Of a DNA stretch of 6,589 nt, positions 1-3,472 are shown piece by piece. This stretch comes from Moduliflexus sp964602655. Lineage in GTDB: Bacteria > Moduliflexota > Moduliflexia > Moduliflexales > Moduliflexaceae. Position 1 is the first letter of the stretch. Each line of letters begins with the position of its first letter. Where the stretch lies: assembly GCA_964602655.1 (NCBI GenBank), contig CAZRSF010000129.1:1-6589 (forward strand), in the 5' to 3' direction. The notes beneath the pieces are model-generated. The model did no database searches and was not told the origin of the DNA. It saw only the letters and a list, made by a program, of their open reading frames with translations. The position numbers and the translations under genes are program-made.

Positions 1-95
1 ACGCGACGGATCAGCAGATCGACCGGCTGGTGTATGAATTATACGGCTTGACCGAGGATGAAATTCGGATTGTGGAAACATCATCCAGGGGTTGA
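1..95 (+). CDS. C-terminal end of a type IIG-like restriction-modification protein (tail 1, partial)
   Basis: The open frame entering from the left edge reads ATDQQIDRLVYELYGLTEDE and continues IRIVETSSRG-stop (stop at 93-95). This is the characteristic extreme C-terminus of many Eco57I/TaqI-like type IIG restriction-methyltransferases and related N6-adenine DNA methylases; I recognise it from memory of the family. Only about 30 residues are visible, so this may be the true end of a complete gene or another fragment like those downstream. The last residues (TSSRG) are encoded by the 172-bp repeat that begins at 68, so the original stop has been replaced. Bases 1-55 are identical to 1743-1797, which shows recent duplication. 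The fragment contains no catalytic motif. Confidence 0.6.
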   Translation, partial: ATDQQIDRLVYELYGLTEDEIRIVETSSRG

Positions 96-239
96 AACCC
101 CCGTCTTTACCCCGCCGCCCTTTCAGGGCGGAATGCCTGCCTCGAAGAGGCTGAGGAATACAGCCAGACGTTTCAACGTCTGAAAATCTGGCGTGGCGTT
201 GTATGGGCTGGCGGAGGATGAAATTACGATTGTGGAGGG
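68..239 (+). repeat. 172-bp direct repeat X, copy 1, with four hairpins
   Basis: This segment recurs at 802-973 with two substitutions in 172 positions and no indel (constant offset 734). It begins at GATTGTGGA (the ATT-GTG-GAA codons of tail 1) and ends with a second GATTGTGGA belonging to tail 2. Between them are four hairpins: 88-101 (GGGGTT/AACCCC, apex GA), 115-131 (CCGCCCT/AGGGCGG, apex TTC), 139-151 (GCCTC/GAGGC, apex GAA) and 165-182 (CAGACGTT/AACGTCTG, apex TC). The stems differ but each apex is TTC or GAA, or part of it. No ORF of interest covers the hairpin part. It may be a small repetitive element trapped in an RM gene end, later duplicated with it. Confidence 0.9.
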
Positions 240-249
240 AGGTCAATAA
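199..249 (+). pseudogene. Type IIG RM tail fragment (tail 2), upstream of module A
   Basis: The frame reads LYGLAEDEITIVEGGQ-stop, the same C-terminal motif as at 1-95 but starting abruptly at LYGL after the hairpin cluster. Nothing upstream in this frame resembles the RM protein, so it is a gene remnant. Its GTG-GAG-GGA-GGT codons make a strong purine-rich Shine-Dalgarno (GGAGGGAGG, 235-243) 11 nt before the ATG at 255 of the broken PIN toxin, so the remnant may have served as that gene's translational leader. Confidence 0.7.
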
Positions 250-264
250 GAGAAATGCGCATCT

Positions 265-274
265 ATCTTGATAA
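265..274 (+). repeat. Target-site duplication, left copy (ATCTTGATAA)
   Basis: Ten bases identical to 514-523 lie directly outside the terminal inverted repeats of the 275-513 element. They encode part of the toxin's IYLDN motif, and collapsing the two copies restores the toxin reading frame exactly. Confidence 0.9.
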
Positions 275-513
275 CAGGGCAAACGCATCTACAAGGCTGA
301 TTTGAACGCCTGTTCAGCCAACACCCCGATTCATCGGGGTGTTCTGGCCGCCTCGAATGCCATGACGAACCGCTTCAGCGGTTTTTCGTCCGGCGGAGAA
401 ACCGCTGAAGCGGTTGCGTGGGCGCGCGATGAATTCCCCCCCGATGAATCGGGGGGGTCGCTCAACACCGCCTGTTACGCCCGAAAATCAATTATTGAGA
501 TGCATTTGCCCTG
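275..513. mobile_element. 239-bp MITE inserted in the PIN toxin gene
   Basis: The ends are inverted repeats: 275-290 (CAGGGCAAACGCATCT) and the complement of 498-513 (CAGGGCAAATGCATCT) match at 15 of 16 bases, with weaker similarity further in. A perfect 10-bp direct repeat flanks it. It has no transposase; the ORFs through it only translate hairpins. CAGGG termini with an 8-10 bp duplication fit what I recall of the ISAs1 family, so a relative of that family could have moved it, but this needs a match to a full-length element. The interior is symmetrical: four hairpins in the order H1-H2-H2'-H1', where the primed copies are reverse complements in their cores. Confidence 0.88.
320..457. repeat. 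Four mirror-arranged hairpins inside the MITE
   Basis: H1 is 320-343 (11-bp arms, AACACCCCGAT, apex TC). H2 is 368-383 (AACCGCT arms, apex TC). H2' is 400-415 (same arms, apex GA). H1' is 436-457 (10-bp arms, CCCCCCCGAT, apex GA). H2' is the exact reverse complement of H2. The 16-base core CCCCGATTCATCGGGG of H1 is the reverse complement of that of H1'. Each hairpin can fold alone, and the element can also fold as one long hairpin in either strand or in RNA. Confidence 0.9.
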
Positions 514-523
514 ATCTTGATAA
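514..523 (+). repeat. Target-site duplication, right copy (ATCTTGATAA)
   Basis: This is the right-hand partner of 265-274. It is followed immediately by TTGTTGCTTC, which continues the toxin's NCCF codons. Confidence 0.9.
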
Positions 524-577
524 TTGTTGCTTCACTCGCCCGTTCAGTGATCAATCCTGTGGATTTCGTGATTTTCT

Positions 578-584
578 GGGAGGG
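578..584 (+). promoter_or_regulatory. Shine-Dalgarno of the module A antitoxin
   Basis: GGGAGGG lies 6 nt before ATG 591 and 3 nt before ATG 588. The other genes here show 5-7 nt (10 nt for the MazE-like gene), so ATG 591 is favoured. The motif sits in the last codons of the broken toxin (TTC-TGG-GAG-GGA), so it was preserved by, or survived, the decay. Confidence 0.65.
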
Positions 585-590
585 AAAATG

Positions 591-794
591 ATGATCGTAG
601 ATAGCGAACTGAAATTGAAAGGTTTGGAAATATTGCATACCTATTTAGGCATGGTGGAAACAGAGCGATTTATTGCATTGATCCAACGTGAACCATTCGA
701 TTATACCGAATGGCGGCAAACCCTGTTCGAGGGGGTCAGCGGCGAAGAGATCAGCCGCCGCGCGATGGCGTATGTGAAATCGTTGGAACAATAG
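591..794 (+). CDS. Antitoxin-like protein of module A (orphaned partner of a broken PIN toxin)
   Basis: A 67-residue protein beginning MIVDSELKLKGLEILHTYLG (ATG 588 would add one Met). It is a clear paralogue of the protein at 1425-1706: about 21 of 44 aligned residues are identical in the core LG-VE-E-FI--I-RE--DYTEWR--L----S-E. Short proteins with this DYTEW core are found beside PIN toxins in several bacterial groups, which supports an antitoxin role; no fold or Pfam name is claimed. The gene is intact although its toxin is destroyed, so it would be an orphan. It might still bind the module B toxin. Its upstream in-frame extension runs through the MITE and the dead toxin and is not real. 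Confidence 0.75.
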   Translation: MIVDSELKLKGLEILHTYLGMVETERFIALIQREPFDYTEWRQTLFEGVSGEEISRRAMAYVKSLEQ

Positions 795-801
795 CAATCA
801 A

Positions 802-973
802 GATTGTGGAAACATCATCCAGGGGTTGAAACCCCCGTCTTTACCCCGCCGCCCTTTCAGGGCGGAATGCCTGCCTCGAAGAGGCTGAGGAATACAGCCA
901 GACGTTTCAACGTCTGGAAATCTGGCGTGGCGTTGTATGGGCTGACGGAGGATGAAATTACGATTGTGGAGGG
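802..973 (+). repeat. 172-bp direct repeat X, copy 2
   Basis: Copy of 68-239 with two substitutions, starting 8 nt after the module A antitoxin stop. Hairpins are at 822-835, 849-865, 873-885 and 899-916. The two copies bracket module A, so a crossover between them would remove 734 bp containing the whole module and leave one X in front of module B. Confidence 0.92.
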
Positions 974-983
974 GAACGCATGA
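933..983 (+). pseudogene. Type IIG RM tail fragment (tail 2b), upstream of module B
   Basis: The frame reads LYGLTEDEITIVEGNA-stop and is the 3' part of repeat X copy 2. Its stop codon TGA (981-983) overlaps the start of the PIN toxin (ATGA, 980-983). Like tail 2 it starts abruptly after the hairpins and has no RM sequence upstream. Confidence 0.72.
968..974 (+). promoter_or_regulatory. Shine-Dalgarno of the module B toxin, made from RM tail codons
   Basis: GGAGGGG, 5 nt before ATG 980, is formed by the GTG-GAG-GGG codons that spell VEG in the RM tail. It fixes the toxin start and shows that the tail supplies the translation signal of the captured gene. Confidence 0.7.
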
Positions 984-1435
984 ACACGTCTATCTACATG
1001 GATTTATGCTGCTTTAATCGCCCGTTTGACGAGCAATCTCAAACAATCGTACATCTGGAAACGGAAGCGAAATTGTCTCTTCAGGAACGCATTATTCGCC
1101 AAACGATTGATCTGGTCTGGTCGTTTATGTTGACGTATGAAAACCATGCGAATCCGAATAGCGCGATTCGTGAGAGCATCGCGCTATGGCAAGGGTATGC
1201 GGTGACGACGGTTCGGCCTCATCCGACAATTTATGCAACGGCGCAAGAACTCATGACGACGTATCGAATCGATCAAAAAGATGCCATTCATTGCGCCTGT
1301 GCGATCTTTGCTGAATGTGATATTTTTTTGACGGTGGATAAAAAACTGTTGAAGAACATCAAGCAGGACTCGCGGCTAAAGACGCTGAACCCGCTTGATT
1401 TTCTTCTCTTATCGGAGGAACGCCATGAAAACTGA
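980..1435 (+). CDS. PIN-domain ribonuclease toxin, module B (VapC-like)
   Basis: A 151-residue PIN-fold protein, the usual length for the family. PIN toxins are Mg/Mn-dependent ribonucleases that cleave RNA in the cytoplasm and are held inactive by a cognate antitoxin. Candidate catalytic acids are in the expected order: D8 (IYMDLCCFNRPFDEQ), E54 (LTYEN), D101 (QKDAIHCACA) and D120 (FLTVDKKL). The CCFNRPFD signature is typical of a subgroup annotated as PIN toxins next to short DYTEW proteins. Start ATG 980 has a GGAGGGG site and overlaps the stop of the RM tail. The 3' end overlaps the antitoxin by 11 nt. The toxin precedes its antitoxin, unlike most VapBC operons. It appears intact. Confidence 0.82.
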   Translation: MNTSIYMDLCCFNRPFDEQSQTIVHLETEAKLSLQERIIRQTIDLVWSFMLTYENHANPNSAIRESIALWQGYAVTTVRPHPTIYATAQELMTTYRIDQKDAIHCACAIFAECDIFLTVDKKLLKNIKQDSRLKTLNPLDFLLLSEERHEN

Positions 1436-1706
1436 TTTTGCGATTGTCGCCGATGGCATGGCTGTGCTACAAGCCCAATTAGGCATTGTTGAGGCCGAAA
1501 AATTTATCAGCATTATCAGTCGAGAAAAACTCGATTATACGGAGTGGCGCAGACAACTTTGGCAGGATCGATCTCTGGAGGACGTCTATCACGCTGCTAC
1601 GGAATTTTCCGAGCATTCCGATGATCAGTCTGTTGATGACCTGTATGAGCGGGCAAGACAGTATCAAGCCCAGAAAGCGACGCCGCAGACATCTCCGAAA
1701 CCATGA
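1425..1706 (+). CDS. Antitoxin of the module B PIN toxin
   Basis: A 93-residue protein starting at ATG 1425 (MKTDFAIVADGMAVLQAQLG), with GGAGGA at 1414-1419 five nt upstream. An upstream TTG at 1395 has no comparable signal and would add only toxin-overlapping residues. It shares the core LGIVEAEKFI--I-RE-LDYTEWRRQLW with the module A antitoxin, then has an extra C-terminal segment of about 30 polar residues (to KATPQTSPKP) that the shorter paralogue lacks. No DNA-binding motif is evident to me, so neutralisation by direct toxin binding is more likely than a repressor role, but this is inference. Its stop overlaps the ATG of the next RM tail (ATGA, 1703-1706). Confidence 0.78.
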   Translation: MKTDFAIVADGMAVLQAQLGIVEAEKFISIISREKLDYTEWRRQLWQDRSLEDVYHAATEFSEHSDDQSVDDLYERARQYQAQKATPQTSPKP

Positions 1707-1834
1707 TCTTGTGCGCATGTACCCGGCTGCAACGCCAGATCGACGCGACGGATCAGCAGATCGACCGGCTGGTGTATGAATTATACGGCTTGACCGACGA
1801 CGAGATTCAGCTTGTCGAAGGCGAGACAACGTAG
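1703..1834 (+). pseudogene. Type IIG RM tail fragment (tail 3), an intact 43-codon ORF
   Basis: ATG 1703 overlaps the preceding antitoxin stop and opens a 43-residue frame, MILCACTRLQRQIDATDQQI, continuing DRLVYELYGLTDDEIQLVEGETT-stop. From about residue 7 it matches the RM C-terminus; bases 1743-1797 are identical to 1-55. It is the longest tail copy in the window. The stop TAG (1832-1834) abuts the GGAGG (1834-1838) of the next antitoxin. It has no function of its own by family knowledge, yet the stop-start overlap means ribosomes finishing the antitoxin could translate it. It may be a stray fragment or a short coupling peptide. Confidence 0.7.
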
Positions 1835-1848
1835 GAGGATGCCACATT

Positions 1849-2085
1849 ATGAAAACCGATCTTATTATTCCGAATCCGATTTATGAAACCGCCGAACAAT
1901 TGGCGCAGCAACTCGGCATGTCGCTCAGCGATTTTTTTCTGACGGCATTGACCGCGTACATGAAGATGTATCAGCGCGATGACGTGACCGAGCGCCTCAA
2001 TCAGGTGTACGCGACAGAAACGTCAACGCTTGAACCGGACATCATCGCCGTTCAGTCCGCCTTATTGGAGGACGAATCATGGTAA
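1849..2085 (+). CDS. MazE-like ribbon-helix-helix antitoxin, module C
   Basis: A 78-residue protein (MKTDLIIPNPIYETAEQLAQ...). Residues about 3-8 form the expected beta-strand, and 11-38 the two helices of a ribbon-helix-helix/CopG fold (YETAEQLAQQLGMSLSDFFL). The acidic C-terminal part (LEPDIIAVQSALLEDESW) is the sort of segment that wraps MazF-type toxins. It should bind MazF, and as a dimer bind the operator of its own operon. GGAGG at 1834-1838 lies 10 nt before the ATG. The gene overlaps mazF by 7 nt. This is the only module in the window with the antitoxin first. Likely functional. Confidence 0.82.
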   Translation: MKTDLIIPNPIYETAEQLAQQLGMSLSDFFLTALTAYMKMYQRDDVTERLNQVYATETSTLEPDIIAVQSALLEDESW

Positions 2086-2423
2086 TCGCTCGCGGAGAAA
2101 TCTGGTGGGCAACGCTTTCCGCTCCGGCAGGGTCTTCTCCCGGTTATCGAAGGCCGATGTTGATCGTACAAGCCAACGAGTTCAATCGCAGCCAGATTTC
2201 AACAGTCATCGTTGCGGTCATCACCTCGAATATCAGGCTGGCGCAGGCTCCCGGCAATGTCTTTTTACCTCGAAAAATCAGCAGGCTGTCAAAGGAATCC
2301 GTTGTGAATATCTCTCAACTGTTGACGCTCGATAAACAATGCTTGACCGAACGTGTCGGGAGCATCCCTCACGCTTATCTTGAGCAAGTGGATTCAGGTT
2401 TGCGCTTGGCGCTTTCATTATGA
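2079..2423 (+). CDS. mazF: MazF/PemK-family endoribonuclease toxin, module C
   Basis: A 114-residue protein of normal length for MazF. These toxins cleave single-stranded mRNA at short sequence motifs and arrest growth until neutralised. Family features are clear: GEIWWATL at the N-terminus, YRRPMLIVQ with the conserved Arg (R24/R25), TVIVAVITSN with the conserved Thr (T49), then PGNVFLP and VVNISQLLTLDK. Positions of R25 and T49 agree with the catalytic Arg and Thr of characterised MazF. Start ATG 2079 follows GGAGG (2067-2071) at 7 nt, inside the antitoxin's last codons. Its stop overlaps the ATG of RM tail 4 (ATGA, 2420-2423). No sign of inactivation. Confidence 0.92.
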   Translation: MVIARGEIWWATLSAPAGSSPGYRRPMLIVQANEFNRSQISTVIVAVITSNIRLAQAPGNVFLPRKISRLSKESVVNISQLLTLDKQCLTERVGSIPHAYLEQVDSGLRLALSL

Positions 2424-2497
2424 TGCAGAGCGACCGGCTGGTGTATGAATTGTACGGCCTGACGGCGGATGACATCACGATTGTGGAAAAGGATTGA
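2420..2497 (+). pseudogene. Type IIG RM tail fragment (tail 4), 25-codon ORF
   Basis: ATG 2420 overlaps the mazF stop and the frame reads MMQSDRLVYELYGLTADDIT followed by IVEKD-stop. The stop (2495-2497) overlaps a possible TTG start of the next toxin (2494). RM similarity begins at DRLVY, so only about 20 family residues remain. It shares 21 contiguous bases (2431-2451) with tails 1 and 3 but differs more in its 3' half, so it is an older or independently derived copy. Confidence 0.68.
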
Positions 2498-2514
2498 CAA
2501 ATGAGGATAAAATT

Positions 2515-2967
2515 GTGATTATTACGGTAGATACCAATGTTATTTTTTCGGCGTTGTATAGCCATCAAGGGGCGTCTCATCATATCTTCCGTTTGATCTT
2601 GGATGGAAAGGTCAGGCTGGCGCTTTCATATCCGGTGTATTTAGAGTATTACGATGTTCTCACTCGGGCAGAAAATTTGAGACTTCTCAATATTTCTATT
2701 CCGGACGTCGAAGATGTGTTAGACTTGTTGGTCTTATTAGCCCAAAAACATCGTATTTATTTTTTGTTGCGACCAAATTTGGTTGATGAAAAAGATAATA
2801 TGCTGGTTGAGTGCGCATTTGCCAGCAATAGCGCGTATTTGATTACCTCGAATATTCGCGATTTTCAACGCGGGGAATTACAAGGATTCGGATTCGAAGT
2901 GATTACCCCGAAAGACTTTTGCCAGGAATGGAGGGAATACGATGAACACACAAGCCGTCATGATTGA
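2515..2967 (+). CDS. PIN-family toxin, module D (COG1569-like)
   Basis: With GTG 2515 as start the protein has 150 residues and opens MIITVDTNVIFSAL, the normal N-terminus of the PIN family that includes COG1569/TIGR00305. GAGG at 2503-2506 lies 8 nt upstream. A TTG at 2494, overlapping the RM tail stop (TTGA), would add seven residues and is the alternative. Putative metal-binding acids are D6 (VDTN), E44 (YLEYYDVL), D94 (DEKDNMLVECA) and D116 (ITSNIRDF). This is a different branch from the module B toxin. It is expected to be a metal-dependent RNase. Its 3' end overlaps the antitoxin by 26 nt. Intact. Confidence 0.82.
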   Translation: MIITVDTNVIFSALYSHQGASHHIFRLILDGKVRLALSYPVYLEYYDVLTRAENLRLLNISIPDVEDVLDLLVLLAQKHRIYFLLRPNLVDEKDNMLVECAFASNSAYLITSNIRDFQRGELQGFGFEVITPKDFCQEWREYDEHTSRHD

Positions 2968-3232
2968 CATGCCGCATGATTTACAGCAGCGATTAGAATG
3001 TGAGGCCGGTAAACAGGGGGTCTCCTTCAATCAATTAATCAATTATTTCCTGACGATTCAGTTGAATCAATTAGAAACGCTGTCAGCACTCGAAACTCGA
3101 TTGACTCACAAAACGATCCCTCAGTTGAAAGCCAATGTCAACGCGATCTTGGATCGCGTTCCGTCCCGAACTGTGCCGGATTGGGATGCGCTGAATACAA
3201 GCCCTTCTGAAACGCCCGTTCGATGCGCTTGA
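2942..3232 (+). CDS. Ribbon-helix-helix antitoxin of the module D PIN toxin
   Basis: A 96-residue protein. The N-terminal 45 residues fit a ribbon-helix-helix domain of the HicB/Arc type: strand AVMIDMP (5-11), helix DLQQRLECEAGKQG (13-26), turn VSFN, helix QLINYFLTIQLNQL (31-44). The rest (ETLSALETRLTH...) is probably a helical toxin-binding region with a flexible C-terminus. It should neutralise the PIN toxin and repress the module as a dimer. GGAGGG at 2930-2935 lies 6 nt before ATG 2942, inside the toxin coding sequence, which supports coupled expression with the toxin first. Confidence 0.8.
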   Translation: MNTQAVMIDMPHDLQQRLECEAGKQGVSFNQLINYFLTIQLNQLETLSALETRLTHKTIPQLKANVNAILDRVPSRTVPDWDALNTSPSETPVRCA

Positions 3233-3236
3233 TCGC

Positions 3237-3265
3237 ATGAATTATTCAATGAGCCGACGATTGTA
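3237..3265 (+). other. Possible degenerate sixth RM tail remnant
   Basis: Just after the module D antitoxin stop, ATGAATTATTC (3237-3247) resembles ATGAATTATAC of the tails. After a short gap follow AATGAG and ACGATTGT (3257-3264), so the frame reads ELF-NE-TIV where the tails read ELYGLTEDEITIV. The location and orientation match the other tails. The similarity is short and may be chance. Confidence 0.25.
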
Positions 3266-3354
3266 ATGACACAGAACCTTATCTGACGCGGAAAGCTGTC
3301 AGATACGTTCGAAGTGTCTGACAGCTATGCCACAACGTTCTGTGTCATTACAAT
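3260..3354. repeat. 95-bp nested palindromic element
   Basis: Outer arms 3260-3277 and 3337-3354 are an 18-bp perfect inverted repeat (ATTGTAATGACACAGAAC). Inside, 3294-3303 and 3317-3326 pair as AGCTGTCAGA/TCTGACAGCT and extend inward by three more pairs, one a G-T wobble, closing a loop GTTCGAA. It has no ORF. It looks like a MITE or a composite of two small repeats. No target duplication can be assigned because the symmetrical ends hide it. No T-run follows, so it is not an intrinsic terminator of standard form. Confidence 0.85.
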
Positions 3355-3373
3355 TATAAAGAAGAAGTCACTG

Positions 3374-3470
3374 TTTACGTACCGGCGGACAGCCGTGTCC
3401 CCTGTGATGAACCACGCGAGCCGCTATCGAATGCGATGACGGCGGACACGGCTGTCCGCCGGTACGTAAA
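3374..3470. repeat. 97-bp inverted-repeat element with perfect 27-bp arms
   Basis: Arms 3374-3400 and 3444-3470 are perfect inverted repeats (left arm begins TTTACGTACCGGCGGACAGC) separated by 43 nt. The right arm region also folds by itself (GGCGGACA/TGTCCGCC around CGGC, 3441-3460). No ORF and no flanking T-run. It ends 2 nt before the methyltransferase ATG, so it forms that gene's entire leader. It is probably a mobile or repetitive palindrome; the flanks show no clear target duplication. Confidence 0.88.
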
Positions 3471-3472
3471 TC

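Larger units (their letters stand above)
255..591 (+). pseudogene. Broken PIN-domain toxin of module A (MITE insertion plus internal deletion)
   Basis: The gene opens at ATG 255 as MRIYLDN and is cut at 274 by a MITE. Removing 275-513 and one copy of the 10-bp target duplication restores MRIYLDNCCFTRPFSDQS, which matches the start of the intact PIN toxin at 980 (IYMDLCCFNRPFDEQS). Directly after this, in another frame, comes VINPVDFVIFWEGK-stop (547-591), a typical C-terminus for this family (compare LNPLDFL in the intact copy). About 115 middle codons are missing, including the positions of all catalytic acidic residues except the first, so no active nuclease can be made. The stop overlaps the antitoxin start, as in functional modules. 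The N- and C-terminal remnants meet within about 546-557. Confidence 0.85.

Noticed and set aside
436..457. C7/G7 tracts as a phase-variation switch
   Set aside because: They are the arms of a MITE hairpin in a non-coding region and do not control an intact gene.
302..590. Open frames across 302-514 and the upstream part of the frame ending at 794
   Set aside because: They translate MITE hairpins and the dead toxin; the only gene in this frame starts at 588/591.
68..973. CRISPR array or integron attC sites
   Set aside because: The repeats are not regularly spaced with unique spacers, there are no cas genes or integrase, and the recurring unit is RM coding sequence rather than a folded attC site with paired core boxes.
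1479..1847. Open frames opposite and out of phase with the module B antitoxin
   Set aside because: They mirror the antitoxin and the RM tail, have no ribosome site and resemble no family.
2494..2523. Promoter with TTGACA (2494-2499) and GATTAT (2517-2522) at 17-bp spacing
   Set aside because: The match is good at -35 only, and transcription would begin inside the module D toxin after its start codon; probably coincidental.
3374..3470. Intrinsic terminator
   Set aside because: The stem is strong but no T-run follows on either strand and the loop is 43 nt.
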